Source: Hahella ganghwensis DSM 17046
GTDB taxonomy: Bacteria; Pseudomonadota; Gammaproteobacteria; Pseudomonadales; Oleiphilaceae
Length of the DNA: 64,000 bases
Assembly (NCBI RefSeq): GCF_000376785.1
Contig: NZ_AQXX01000132.1
Coordinates: 62,001-126,000, forward strand
Reading direction: 5' to 3'
Both the position numbers and the translations under genes were made by a program. Positions 35,471 to 43,684 of this stretch are shown here, piece after piece (positions within the stretch are counted from its first letter, which is position 1; every line of letters begins with the position of its first letter). Below the pieces are notes generated by a model. It saw only the letters and a program-made list of their open reading frames with translations. It had not been told where the DNA came from and ran no database searches.

Positions 35471-35896
35471 CTAGGCGGCGCGTCTTTTCCGCTTAGATGA
35501 GGACTGCTGATCATAGAGGGCCCGCAGTACGTTACCCCGTGAGATCACACCCACCAGTTTGCCATCGTCGACGACTGGATATACTTTCGGCGTGTGGTCC
35601 TCCATGAAATGGGCGAGATCGATGATGCTGTCGTCAGGCTTCAGCGTCATGGCTTCCTGTCTCATGACATCGTTGACCGTTGTGGCCTCTTCTGCATGAT
35701 AACTGCTGTTCAGCAGGCTTTTGATGCAGTCCTTCTCAGATATAAAGCCCAGAACTTCTTTTTTGTCGTTGATGACCGGTGCTCCTGTGACACCTTTGTT
35801 CAGCAGGACCTGCACAACCTTGGTAAGTGGTGTATTGCAGTAAATCACTGCTGGTTGGCGATCCATGAAGTCACTGACCAGAATGTGTTCGTTCAT
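35471..35896 (-). CDS. two-CBS-domain protein
   Basis: 141 residues with a Bateman pair. CBS1: VSDFMDRQPAVIYCNTPLTK and VLGFISEKDCIKSLL. CBS2: VNDVMRQEAMTLKPDDSIID and LVGVISRGNVLRALYD. The basic C-terminal tail is KRKRRAA. CBS pairs bind adenine nucleotides and regulate partners. No enzyme domain is attached. GGGAGA lies upstream of the ATG. Convergent with the thioesterase gene, 37 bp away. Confidence 0.9.
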   Translation of the reverse strand: MNEHILVSDFMDRQPAVIYCNTPLTKVVQVLLNKGVTGAPVINDKKEVLGFISEKDCIKSLLNSSYHAEEATTVNDVMRQEAMTLKPDDSIIDLAHFMEDHTPKVYPVVDDGKLVGVISRGNVLRALYDQQSSSKRKRRAA

Positions 35897-36006
35897 TGCC
35901 TATCTCCCTTTACATGGGTTGGGTGGGGTAGCAGAGCTACCCGGCCCGACACAGCTCTCAACTATGAGCATAGCTGAAACTGTGTATGACTAAAAATTGT
36001 ACACCT

Positions 36007-37476
36007 TTATGCGCCTGGACCACAGTCCATGCATCGTTCGATGACTGCCGGACCAAGTTGCAGATTACTGTTGAGATCACGTAGAGCCGTTCTGACGCCT
36101 TCTTCTATCACTGGATGATAAAATGGCAGTTCCAGAATCTCGGAGACCGTCAGTCGGCGTTGTGCCACCCAGCTCAGCAGGTGGGCGATATGCTCGGCAC
36201 CCGGTCCGATCATCTCGGCACCGAGGAATAAACCGGTACCCTGCTCGCCATAAACTTTCAGTAAGCCGACATTTTTTCCCATTACCCGGCTACGTCCCTG
36301 ATCCTCAAATGAGACGTGCCCAGTGGCATAACAACTTCGGCAGCGTTCCTGTACTTCCAGAATCGATAGCCCGATGTTGGCAATTTGCGGATCGCTGAAT
36401 ACAACGCCCAATGCTGTGCGACGTTTTCCAGACCGAACATCAGGAAAGCGGCCCGCATTAGCGCCTGCAATGCGACCTTCATCCGCTGCTTCATGCAGCA
36501 GCGGCAAGTCATTGTTGGCGTCTCCCGCCATGAAAATATGTCCGGGAACACTGTTGCCGTCTTCTGTACTACTGCGGGTCTGCAAGGTGTATCGGTCAAA
36601 AACCGGGACTCCTCGCTCATCCAGTCGGATTCCCGCATTTTCGATGCCGATATTGTCAACATTCGGGCGGCGCCCTGTGGCTGCCAGCACATAATCAAAG
36701 GTTTCTGTGATCAAACCTTTCTCACGATGCTGATAAGTAATTTCAACCCCCTTTTCTGTTCGCTCAAGGCTTTCCACCTTGGCGTCCGGATCCAGGTAAA
36801 ACTCCCGATTAATTACTTTTTCGGCGTAATCGCGGATTTCCGGGTCTTTGATAGGTCCAATCGCGCCACCGACACCAAACATGCGGACATCTACGCCCAA
36901 TCTTGATAAAGCCTGGCCCAACTCCAACCCAATCACACCAGGGCCAAACACGGCGACACTTGTCGGTAGATCATCCCAATCGAAGACATCATCATTGACG
37001 ATCAGACGATTTCCGGCACCGTGTAGAAAGCCTGGAATGTTCGGCCTTGAACCTGTTGCAATCACAATCCTTTTGGCTTCAACTAGTAAGTCTTCACCGA
37101 CCTTCAAAGTATTAGGGCCCGTGAACTGGGCATACCCCATGACCTTATGTTCTTCTTTGAACCCGGCAACAGATTCCTTCACGAAACCTACAAAGCGGTC
37201 CCGTTCAGAACGTACTCTCTGCATGACTTTGCGGCCGTCTATCTCCGGTTCATTGGAAGCGACTCCAAACAAATCCGAGTGACGGTGGTGATGGGCTGCT
37301 TCAGCCGCTGCAATTAACAGCTTGCTGGGCATACAACCGACTCGGGCACAGGTTGTCCCATACTGGTCTCCCTCTATCAAAAGAATACTGTCTGTGTGTT
37401 CTCGCGCGGCACGGTATGCGCCCATGCCTGCCGTTCCTGCGCCGATAATGGCGACATCAACCTGTTTCGTGATCAT
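36007..37476 (-). CDS. dihydrolipoyl-dehydrogenase-like flavoprotein disulfide reductase
   Basis: 489 residues. FAD fold VAIIGAGTAGMGAYRAA, redox disulfide GTTCARVGCMPSKLL, NAD(P) fold VAVFGPGVIGLELGQAL, FAD site HIFMAGDANNDLPLLHEA. The C-terminal catalytic segment is ELPFYHPVIEEGVRTAL rather than the HPTxxE of true E3. A second, divergent Lpd paralogue beside the canonical one at 11294-12721. It may act on another disulfide or quinone. The C-terminus ends MDCGPGA with two nearby Cys (RCMDC), unusual for Lpd. Inverted repeats lie in the leader region. Confidence 0.85.
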   Translation of the reverse strand: MITKQVDVAIIGAGTAGMGAYRAAREHTDSILLIEGDQYGTTCARVGCMPSKLLIAAAEAAHHHRHSDLFGVASNEPEIDGRKVMQRVRSERDRFVGFVKESVAGFKEEHKVMGYAQFTGPNTLKVGEDLLVEAKRIVIATGSRPNIPGFLHGAGNRLIVNDDVFDWDDLPTSVAVFGPGVIGLELGQALSRLGVDVRMFGVGGAIGPIKDPEIRDYAEKVINREFYLDPDAKVESLERTEKGVEITYQHREKGLITETFDYVLAATGRRPNVDNIGIENAGIRLDERGVPVFDRYTLQTRSSTEDGNSVPGHIFMAGDANNDLPLLHEAADEGRIAGANAGRFPDVRSGKRRTALGVVFSDPQIANIGLSILEVQERCRSCYATGHVSFEDQGRSRVMGKNVGLLKVYGEQGTGLFLGAEMIGPGAEHIAHLLSWVAQRRLTVSEILELPFYHPVIEEGVRTALRDLNSNLQLGPAVIERCMDCGPGA

Positions 37477-37524
37477 GGGGAAGTCCTGTTAGCTGGTGTT
37501 CCTGTGTTGTTCGCGTTTCATCGA

Positions 37525-37549
37525 CGGGTCTACATAGAGAGTAGACCCG
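37525..37549. promoter_or_regulatory. inverted repeat upstream of the Lpd-like gene
   Basis: CGGGTCTAC, loop ATAGAGA, GTAGACCCG: perfect 9-bp arms about 50 nt before the minus-strand start. It shares GTCTAC/GTAGA with a second inverted repeat at 37591-37620. Confidence 0.5.
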
Positions 37550-37590
37550 ATCAGAGGAAAATAATTCCCGATAGTATGCATAGTTAGCGC

Positions 37591-37620
37591 ACGTAGATAC
37601 TGTGGTCGTAATGTCTACGT
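37591..37620. promoter_or_regulatory. second inverted repeat upstream of the Lpd-like gene
   Basis: ACGTAGA (37591-37597) and TCTACGT (37614-37620), separated by 16 nt. Its shared GTCTAC core with the first repeat suggests paired operator sites. Confidence 0.4.
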
Positions 37621-37674
37621 AAAGCTGACGTCCCTGTCTTGCTGCCATGGAAATGTTTGGCTGGATGAGTCTTC

Positions 37675-38409
37675 TCAGGCGGAGAAGTAAGCTTCCAGAT
37701 CATCTGCACCGCCTACGCGGTTACCATCGATGTATACCTGAGGTGTTGTACCCATACCGGTGACGGCTTGCAGAGAGCTGTAGCTGAGTCCGTTAACCCC
37801 CAGGGTGATGGACTCAAAGCTGATGCCACGATCCGTCAACAGTTTGTGTGCTCGGGCACAGTGTGGACATCCTGGTTTGCTGAACACGGTGACTCGCTGG
37901 GGCAGCTTGGCTTCCGCATTGATGTGGTTCAGCATGGTGTCTGCATCACTAACCTGGAATGGATCGCCAGGAACATCGGGCTCAATGAACATCTTTTCGA
38001 TAATGCCGTTCTTCACCAGCATGCTGTAACGCCAGGTGCGTTTACCGAAACCGAGGTCTTTCTTCTCAACCAGCATGCCCATCCCTTCGGAGAAATCACC
38101 GTTACCGTCAGCCAGGAAATGAATGTTGTCGGCCTTCTGATCTTCCTTCCAGGCGTTCATGACAAAGGTATCGTTGACGGAAAGACAAATAATGTCGTCG
38201 ACGCCATTGTCTTTGAATACCGGTGCCAGCTCGTTGTAGCGCGGCAGGTGAGTGGAAGAACAAGTTGGTGTGAAGGCACCGGGTAAAGCAAAAAGAATGA
38301 CGGTTTTATTAGCAAACAGATCATCCGTGGTGACTTGAATCCACTGATCTCCGTCACGCAGGTTGAATGTAACGTCTGGGACTCTCTGACCTTCTCGATT
38401 CGCTAACAT
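37675..38409 (-). CDS. hybrid peroxiredoxin-5/glutaredoxin (glutathione-dependent peroxidase)
   Basis: 244 residues. Prx5 domain at 1-160 with peroxidatic Cys in LFALPGAFTPTCSSTHLPRY. Glutaredoxin domain at about 170-244 with VFSKPGCPHCARAHKLL and GTTPQVYIDGNRVGG. The fusion, known from Haemophilus and Vibrio as PGdx, reduces hydrogen and alkyl peroxides with glutathione via its own Grx domain. AGGAG precedes the ATG. Two ATAG-N7-CTAT dyads lie upstream, as expected for OxyR control. Confidence 0.93.
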   Translation of the reverse strand: MLANREGQRVPDVTFNLRDGDQWIQVTTDDLFANKTVILFALPGAFTPTCSSTHLPRYNELAPVFKDNGVDDIICLSVNDTFVMNAWKEDQKADNIHFLADGNGDFSEGMGMLVEKKDLGFGKRTWRYSMLVKNGIIEKMFIEPDVPGDPFQVSDADTMLNHINAEAKLPQRVTVFSKPGCPHCARAHKLLTDRGISFESITLGVNGLSYSSLQAVTGMGTTPQVYIDGNRVGGADDLEAYFSA

Positions 38410-38490
38410 GCTGTACTCCTAAATGATTGTATGGATTGGTGTGTCCTGAAAATGTGATCTTGAAACCTGATCTTGAAAACAGGTGGAATT

Positions 38491-38505
38491 ATAGGTATTA
38501 CCTAT
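38491..38505. promoter_or_regulatory. OxyR-type dyad 1
   Basis: ATAGGTATTACCTAT matches ATAG-N7-CTAT, with the preferred inner T and A of the OxyR motif. It lies about 80 nt before the Prx-Grx start. Confidence 0.55.
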
Positions 38506-38539
38506 ATTTTTTATAAAATTGTTAGTTTCTAACTATTTA

Positions 38540-38554
38540 ATAGGGATTAGCTAT
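38540..38554. promoter_or_regulatory. OxyR-type dyad 2
   Basis: ATAGGGATTAGCTAT, again ATAG-N7-CTAT. It lies in the same divergent intergenic region, 30 bp before the ECF41 promoter. Confidence 0.45.
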
Positions 38555-38583
38555 CAATATATAAAAATCGATAGATAAATGGT

Positions 38584-38610
38584 TGTCACATTCTGTCCTT
38601 CCTGTTCGTC
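38584..38610 (+). promoter_or_regulatory. ECF41-type promoter of the oxidoreductase-sigma operon
   Basis: TGTCACA (38584-38590), exactly 16 nt, then CGTC (38607-38610). This is the published ECF41 target motif (TGTCACA at -35, CGTC at -10). The ECF41 sigma gene is the second gene of the operon it precedes, so autoregulation is expected. The transcript would start about 75 nt before the GTG at 38691. Confidence 0.8.
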
Positions 38611-38690
38611 AAAGATTAAAAAACCGCCGGAATGGATTTGTCCGGCTCGGAAGTACTTGTCTCAGTCTTATCATTCAGGAGAAGCAACTC

Positions 38691-39926
38691 GTGACAGCAC
38701 AGCCTAAGAAGGTAAAAGTATTGGTATTGGGAGGAGGATATGCCGGCCTGATGGCAGTCAGTCGGTTAAGACAATCCCGGCAGCCTGTGGATATCACTCT
38801 TGTGGACTCAAAACCCTATTTCGAACAGCGCATTCGTCTGCACGAGGTGATGGCGGGTAAACAGGTAGACAGACTGGATTATCGGAAAGTCCTTAATCAG
38901 GCCGGTGTGACCTTTATTCAGGCCCGAGTCGTGGCAATCAAAGCGGAAGAAAAGCAGGTACTGGTGGATTCCAAGGAAGGCGAACGATCCAAACCCTACG
39001 ATATTCTGGTGTATGCACTCGGAAGTTCAATGAATGAAACGGCGGTGCCCGGTGTGCAGGAGTTTGCCTATTGCATCAATACCTACCAACAGGCGACTGC
39101 GTTATCTGAAAAGCTGTCTGCTGTCGATAAGGTAACAGTGATTGGCGGTGGCCTGAGTGCTATTGAAATTTCCAGCGAATTGGCAGAAGCCTATCCTCAA
39201 CTAACTGTGCAGATGGTATGTCGTGGCAAGGTTGCAGAGGATTACCTTGATGAGGCTCGTGAATATCTGATGGATCGATTTCGCAATCTGGGCGTCCAGG
39301 TATATGAAGAGCAGACGGTAGAAGAAATCCAGGCCTCATGTTGTCGACTCGGGAATGGGGAGCGACTGGATCATGGGTTGTGTATCTGGGCCGGCGGTTT
39401 TACGGTATCGCCTCTGGCGATGCAATCTGGCCTTGAGGTCGACGATATTGGGCGTGTTGTGACGGATCCCTGTCTCCGCGCTGTCTCAGATAACGCCATA
39501 TATGCAGTGGGAGATGCTGCCAGAATTATGGGAAAGCACAATAAACCCCATCGCATGGGGTGTGTGACAGCCATGCCCCACGGCGCCTATGTCGGCGAAT
39601 CGATAAAGAGGCGCTTAGCCAGGCGACCGATTAAACCATTTCGTTTTCGCTATGTTTTTCGCTGCCTGTCATTGGCACGGACAGGCGGATTAATTCAATT
39701 TACCGATGAATATGACCGGCCTACAAAACTATTTCTTTCCCGATTCCTGGGGCGCCGGATAAAAGAATGGATATGTCGGATGACCTTTTATTCCGTGAAG
39801 TGGGAGTTGTCCACAGGGTTGCCTTTGTACATGTGGCTGAAAGGTACGGCCTCTGGGTTGTATGAAAGCGATGGAATACCGCCAAGAGCCAATGGGGTAC
39901 AATCCGGCACTATGGAGGAAGTCTGA
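38691..39926 (+). CDS. NDH-2/FSP1-like FAD-dependent oxidoreductase, ECF41 partner
   Basis: 411 residues. FAD fold KVLVLGGGYAGLMAVSRLRQ, LVYALGSS, second nucleotide fold KVTVIGGGLSAIEISSELAE, and the FAD-binding DNAIYAVGDAAR. The closest relatives are NADH:quinone oxidoreductase-like pyridine nucleotide-disulfide oxidoreductases. The GTG at 38691 is chosen because AGGAGA lies 8 nt upstream and the promoter motif at 38584-38610 occupies the DNA before it. Its stop overlaps the next ATG (TGATG), so it is coupled to the sigma factor. ECF41 sigma genes typically pair with an oxidoreductase, epimerase or carboxymuconolactone decarboxylase. Confidence 0.88.
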   Translation: MTAQPKKVKVLVLGGGYAGLMAVSRLRQSRQPVDITLVDSKPYFEQRIRLHEVMAGKQVDRLDYRKVLNQAGVTFIQARVVAIKAEEKQVLVDSKEGERSKPYDILVYALGSSMNETAVPGVQEFAYCINTYQQATALSEKLSAVDKVTVIGGGLSAIEISSELAEAYPQLTVQMVCRGKVAEDYLDEAREYLMDRFRNLGVQVYEEQTVEEIQASCCRLGNGERLDHGLCIWAGGFTVSPLAMQSGLEVDDIGRVVTDPCLRAVSDNAIYAVGDAARIMGKHNKPHRMGCVTAMPHGAYVGESIKRRLARRPIKPFRFRYVFRCLSLARTGGLIQFTDEYDRPTKLFLSRFLGRRIKEWICRMTFYSVKWELSTGLPLYMWLKGTASGLYESDGIPPRANGVQSGTMEEV

Positions 39927-40837
39927 TGCGCATAAATTCTGAAGTCTCCGGTCATAGCACCGAACGGACAGATCACCATTTATTGTTTGAAGAGCAACGT
40001 TCATTGCTGTTTGCCATTGCCTATCGAATGACCGGCTCTGTCGTTGAAACCGAAGACATTCTGCAGGATGCCTATCTTCGCTGGCACGACGTGGATCTGT
40101 CTTCCCTTGAGTCACCTGCGGCCTATCTGAAAACTATCGTATCAAGACTGTCCATTGATCATTTGAGAAGGGACAAGAATCGTCAGGAATACATTGGTCC
40201 CTGGTTGCCCGAGCCTCTCGCTCAACCTGAGCCGGAATTACCCTGTCCTGCAGAAAGAACCGAGTTGTACCAGTCTTTATCCATGGCTTTTATGCATCTG
40301 CTGGAAAAGCTCACACCGGTGGAGCGCGCAGTGTTTGTACTGCGTGAAGCGTTTGGGTTTGATCATCTTGAAGTCTCCCGAATTGTGGAAAAGTCCACTG
40401 CCAACTGTCGCCAGATTGAGCGCCGTGCCCGGCAGGCGTTGAAACTGGATCGTTCCAGGTTTGAAGCGCCGACCGATCAACATCAGGCGCTCCTGAGTGA
40501 ATTTGTCAGTGCTTTGGCTGGTGGTGATGACAAGAAGCTGCTTTCGATTCTGGCGGAGGATGCCATTCTCTACTCGGATGGTGGCGGTAAGGTGCTTGCC
40601 ACCATTCGCCCACTCTATGGAGCCGAACGGATTCTGGAATTGGTCCGTATGGTCCGCCGTCGCACGACACCCGAAAATCGTTTTTGCATTCGAGAGGTCA
40701 ATGGAGAGCCTGCTGTCCTTCTTTATGATGGCGACGAGATAGAATCCTGTATTCATTTGGCTTGGAGCGGTAATAAGGTGAGTAATGTCTATGTTGTTCG
40801 GAATCCGGATAAACTAAAAGGGTTAATGGCGGAATAA
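39926..40837 (+). CDS. ECF41-family sigma factor with SnoaL-like C-terminal extension
   Basis: 303 residues. Sigma2 region DILQDAYLRWHDV and IVSRLSIDHLRRDK; sigma4 region LEKLTPVERAVFVLREAF and RQIERRARQAL. The C-terminal extension of about 115 residues is SnoaL-like. All three ECF41 signature motifs are present: WLPEP (93-97), DGGGK (218-222) and NPDKL (293-297). In this group the extension regulates activity in place of an anti-sigma factor, and none is encoded here. Translationally coupled to the oxidoreductase. Confidence 0.93.
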   Translation: MRINSEVSGHSTERTDHHLLFEEQRSLLFAIAYRMTGSVVETEDILQDAYLRWHDVDLSSLESPAAYLKTIVSRLSIDHLRRDKNRQEYIGPWLPEPLAQPEPELPCPAERTELYQSLSMAFMHLLEKLTPVERAVFVLREAFGFDHLEVSRIVEKSTANCRQIERRARQALKLDRSRFEAPTDQHQALLSEFVSALAGGDDKKLLSILAEDAILYSDGGGKVLATIRPLYGAERILELVRMVRRRTTPENRFCIREVNGEPAVLLYDGDEIESCIHLAWSGNKVSNVYVVRNPDKLKGLMAE

Positions 40838-41024
40838 CCGAGGAGCAAGATAAAGCGACATTTCTCACAAAATATTCCGGTACTTTTTTACTGAGCGACA
40901 ATCGGGTGGCAGCTATTCTGTAGATACGATTCTGTTCCTGGTAGCGACATGTCAGGCTGCGGCACAGGCTGTGAACGAATCGTTGGTTGAAGCAGTTCAT
41001 TCAAATCTACAGGGAGATGCAACG

Positions 41025-41633
41025 ATGAAACGACATCAGGAAAACGTTCTTGAAGGCTGTTTGCCATTAAAGTCATACACCAATAAAAACACCACCCGGA
41101 AGCATCGCCTGCTGAATATTGCAGGCGTGGTTTTGGCTTCTGCTCTGACGGCTGGAACGGCAATGGCTGCCTCGCCATGGACTTCCGTTGGGTCAGCAGG
41201 CGTTGTGGACGAAGCAGATCTCAGCGAGTTTTACATGAGCGCTGGCTTTGCCGGTATTCTCCTGTCGGCCCCAGCCAATGCCACCGTCACCCTCCGCTAT
41301 AACGTGACTGCCACAGCAGATCTGGAAAACGGTGGCGTCAATAAACGCCTGAGTGCGCGTTTCAGGGATAATGGCCCAGGCGCAAGAGTCAGATTGTATT
41401 TAAGGGAGTACAACTTCCTGACCGGTGTCACCAATACCTTGTTGACACTGGATAGCGACGCGGTTGCACCCAGCGGTTCTTTTCAAACCCATACCGTGAG
41501 CGATGGCTGCTACTCCACCAGCTTTAACTTTTCCCGCAATGCCTATTATGTTGAAGCGATACTAAGCCGGACGACTGCGTCAGGTATTCCAAACCTGGCT
41601 ATTATTCGGGTTGAGGATGTGGATGTTTGTTAG
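41025..41633 (+). CDS. secreted protein of unknown function
   Basis: 202 residues. A long basic N-region precedes a signal segment (IAGVVLASALTAGTAMAA). The mature part is about 150 residues, beta-rich (ATVTLRYNVTATADLENGG, GARVRLYLREYNFLTG), with a Cys pair near the C-terminus (DGCYSTSF, final DVDVC) that could form a disulfide. No family recognised. ATG at 41025 with AGGGAGATG upstream. A terminator follows. Confidence 0.65.
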   Translation: MKRHQENVLEGCLPLKSYTNKNTTRKHRLLNIAGVVLASALTAGTAMAASPWTSVGSAGVVDEADLSEFYMSAGFAGILLSAPANATVTLRYNVTATADLENGGVNKRLSARFRDNGPGARVRLYLREYNFLTGVTNTLLTLDSDAVAPSGSFQTHTVSDGCYSTSFNFSRNAYYVEAILSRTTASGIPNLAIIRVEDVDVC

Positions 41634-41644
41634 AGAGGTATGCT

Positions 41645-41686
41645 GCGGGTTTGTGGAATGTGAGTATTAATACAAACCCGCTTTTT
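41645..41686 (+). terminator. intrinsic terminator
   Basis: GCGGGTTTGT (41645-41654) pairs perfectly with ACAAACCCGC (41672-41681), followed by TTTTT. The loop is 17 nt. Confidence 0.8.
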
Positions 41687-41704
41687 ATAAGTTTGGGATC
41701 TCTA

Positions 41705-42067
41705 CTATTTAAAGGTCTCACCACACTCTGAGCAGCCATATAACAAGACCTCCTCACCACAGAAAATCTTAGCCGTTCCTCCAGCCCTGATTTCCCACCG
41801 GCAGGATTGCTCATTCATATGCCCTGTCCCTTGAACATAACATGGCAGGTAAGAATAATCGTTATGTAGTTGATCAACGGAAATTAGCTGAGCCTGGTCG
41901 AAATATGCTTGAGCTTGTACAAGGCTAAGCCGGAAATCGCTACAAAACTCTTGGGTGTTACTGTCTGTGCCACTGCTGTTGACACTTGTGATGAAGAATG
42001 TGTCTTTCTGTCCCAGGTTGGCACAGGCTGACAGTAGGAATACTGTGACTAAAGTAAGGTGCTTCAT
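41705..42067 (-). CDS. small Cys-rich lipoprotein, probable amidase immunity protein
   Basis: 120 residues. Lipobox VTVFLLSACANLG at the N-terminus, so a membrane-anchored periplasmic protein. The mature part has many Cys (EFCSDF, YLPCYVQGTG, SCRWEIRAGGTAKIFCGEEV, LLYGCSEC). ATG at 42067 lies four bases after the amidase stop, with GGTGAAC upstream. Small Cys-containing lipoproteins with a CRWEIRAGGT-type segment occur next to amidase-type effectors in other proteobacteria (from memory), so immunity is the likely role. Not proven here. Confidence 0.7.
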   Translation of the reverse strand: MKHLTLVTVFLLSACANLGQKDTFFITSVNSSGTDSNTQEFCSDFRLSLVQAQAYFDQAQLISVDQLHNDYSYLPCYVQGTGHMNEQSCRWEIRAGGTAKIFCGEEVLLYGCSECGETFK

Positions 42068-42071
42068 CTGT

Positions 42072-42680
42072 TCACCAGGATGCTGAGCTGGCTTCTGAAG
42101 CCATTTTGTAGGAAATCTCAGGATGTCTGTAAACATCGGCTGTCGTGATGCTGAAGTGATTTGCCAATTCTGCTACCAGCCACTGAAGTGATGAATTCTG
42201 TATGGCAGAAACGGCTTCATAGGTTTTGGCCTTAACATTGTAGTTTCCAACGATTTCAATCCCCAGAGAATCTTCATTTATTGGATATCTGTCCGGATAG
42301 GACTTTGCTTTTTCGCTGCTGTGTAATTCTGAAACGCGGGCGGGGTAGCTTTTACTTTTATTAAAGAGAATTTTAGTTACCGTTTGCAGCTGGGCTTTTG
42401 AGCAAACCTTAAGTTCATAGCATTTCGACCGAACTTTACCTACGTGGTAAGTCTTTTTGTCCAAATGAGCGGTTTGAAATATGTTGCCAGCTTTATCAAT
42501 TAGAAAGTGGGCACCATGGCCGCCTTTCGCATAGGAGTTGAAGGTGTGTTGAGCAGTAAGAGCTCCTGTTTGGTGTATAACGAGAGCATCAACTTTCTTG
42601 AGAATGCCCTTTTCAATTCCAGAATAGATTTTTTGAGTAACCCGTTTGTCTGTCAATATCCCTGCCTTTACAGCTGACAT
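42072..42680 (-). CDS. N-acetylmuramoyl-L-alanine amidase (Amidase_2/PGRP), probable antibacterial effector
   Basis: 202 residues without signal peptide. Amidase_2 motifs: VDALVIHQTGA (zinc His36), GGHGAHFLIDKAGNIFQTA, DSLGIEIVGNY and DVYRHPEISYKMASEAS (zinc His186). It cleaves the lactyl-amide bond of peptidoglycan. The lack of a signal peptide, compact size and a coupled periplasmic lipoprotein gene suggest a toxin delivered to other cells, for example by a type VI system, rather than housekeeping. ATG at 42680 has AGGGAG 8 nt upstream, better than the GTG at 42698. No secretion genes are in the window. Confidence 0.8.
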   Translation of the reverse strand: MSAVKAGILTDKRVTQKIYSGIEKGILKKVDALVIHQTGALTAQHTFNSYAKGGHGAHFLIDKAGNIFQTAHLDKKTYHVGKVRSKCYELKVCSKAQLQTVTKILFNKSKSYPARVSELHSSEKAKSYPDRYPINEDSLGIEIVGNYNVKAKTYEAVSAIQNSSLQWLVAELANHFSITTADVYRHPEISYKMASEASSASW

Positions 42681-42959
42681 AGCTTCAACTCCCTGCACAT
42701 CATTCCGTTAACAAACCATCTGGCATTCGTAATGATAGTAGTGTTCTGGAGTTAGAATAATCAATAGATTATGGAGACTAATCCACCTTATAACTATAGA
42801 AAATGAAGTTCAGCAGCACTCACAAAAAATTTATGTTGAATACTTGAGAAATGAAGCTCCAGCAAATATTTTGGAAAAGAAGATAACATTTCCCATATTC
42901 TGATGGTGCATTGAAACTGGCGCGGTTTATTGTGTTCTATACAAGGAAGACGTAATACT

Positions 42960-43391
42960 TTGAAGTCCATTATCTCGTTGTTGATAACTGTCATCTTGCT
43001 TGCCGGATGTTCCCGATCATTGGATTCAAAGATTGAAGATATGGTGGCGGCCAAGAACCAATGGCAGGAAGTATCTTATGGCAGAGCCTATAGATTCGAT
43101 CTGGAAACCCAAATCGGCCCGTCGCGTGTTAGTCGGAGTTATGAGGCGATGCCCGGCAGGGATTCGTTGTCTCAGGCAGATGAGGTTACCTCGATTAAAG
43201 CGTTGTTTAATGCTGCGTTCGACTCTCTCAAGGATTCCGAATCAGAAGTCGACGTGAAATATGATGAGCAGTATGGCTACCCAGTGGAAGTTAGCATAAC
43301 GAAACCCAATCGGGTTGATGCTAATATGACGATTACTGTTAAAGCTCTGATGTTTGTTGAAGATGCGTCAATGTCAACAGCAGAGAAATAG
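42960..43391 (+). CDS. small lipoprotein of unknown function
   Basis: 143 residues. TTG start with AGGAAG upstream; signal peptide and lipobox SLLITVILLAGCS. The mature domain has AAKNQWQEVSYGRAYRFDLE and ends with two beta strands (YPVEVSI, MTITVKALMF). This layout is somewhat DUF6174-like, but the usual Cys pair is absent. No family is assigned. It is followed after 17 bp by a small membrane protein on the same strand, probably an operon. Confidence 0.6.
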   Translation: MKSIISLLITVILLAGCSRSLDSKIEDMVAAKNQWQEVSYGRAYRFDLETQIGPSRVSRSYEAMPGRDSLSQADEVTSIKALFNAAFDSLKDSESEVDVKYDEQYGYPVEVSITKPNRVDANMTITVKALMFVEDASMSTAEK

Positions 43392-43408
43392 AACCAAGGA
43401 GTATTGCT

Positions 43409-43684
43409 GTGGATACCTTGAGATATGTATTGGCTGTCTGCCTCTTTTGTATTTCCTGCTACCTGGTTTTCGACCTTTTCATGTCCGGGTTTAATCTCTT
43501 TGTCCTGATTGGTGCGATTACGGGCTTTATTCTGACTCACTTTATCAAGCCCAGGCACAGCCAGCATGATGGAGATTTTATCGATATCCTGGATCTGATT
43601 ATCGATTTACCCTTCAAATCAATTGCTCTAGTGCTGAGATCATTGGGGTCACTGTTTGGTCGCGGTGGTCTGGATTTAGACTAA
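43409..43684 (+). CDS. small membrane protein
   Basis: 91 residues. GTG start with GGAG upstream. Two hydrophobic helices (VLAVCLFCISCYLVFDLFM and LFVLIGAITGFILTHFI), then a cytoplasmic tail with GDFIDILDLIIDLPFKSI, an amphipathic segment, and a C-terminal GRGGLDLD. No known family. It is probably co-transcribed with the preceding lipoprotein gene. Confidence 0.6.
   Translation: MDTLRYVLAVCLFCISCYLVFDLFMSGFNLFVLIGAITGFILTHFIKPRHSQHDGDFIDILDLIIDLPFKSIALVLRSLGSLFGRGGLDLD

Noticed and set aside
38583-38690. Longer oxidoreductase start at the TTG at 38583
   Set aside because: The DNA there is the ECF41 promoter, and GTG at 38691 has AGGAGA upstream.
42072-42680. Phage endolysin or prophage fragment
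   Set aside because: No phage genes nearby and the coupled lipoprotein favours an effector-immunity pair.
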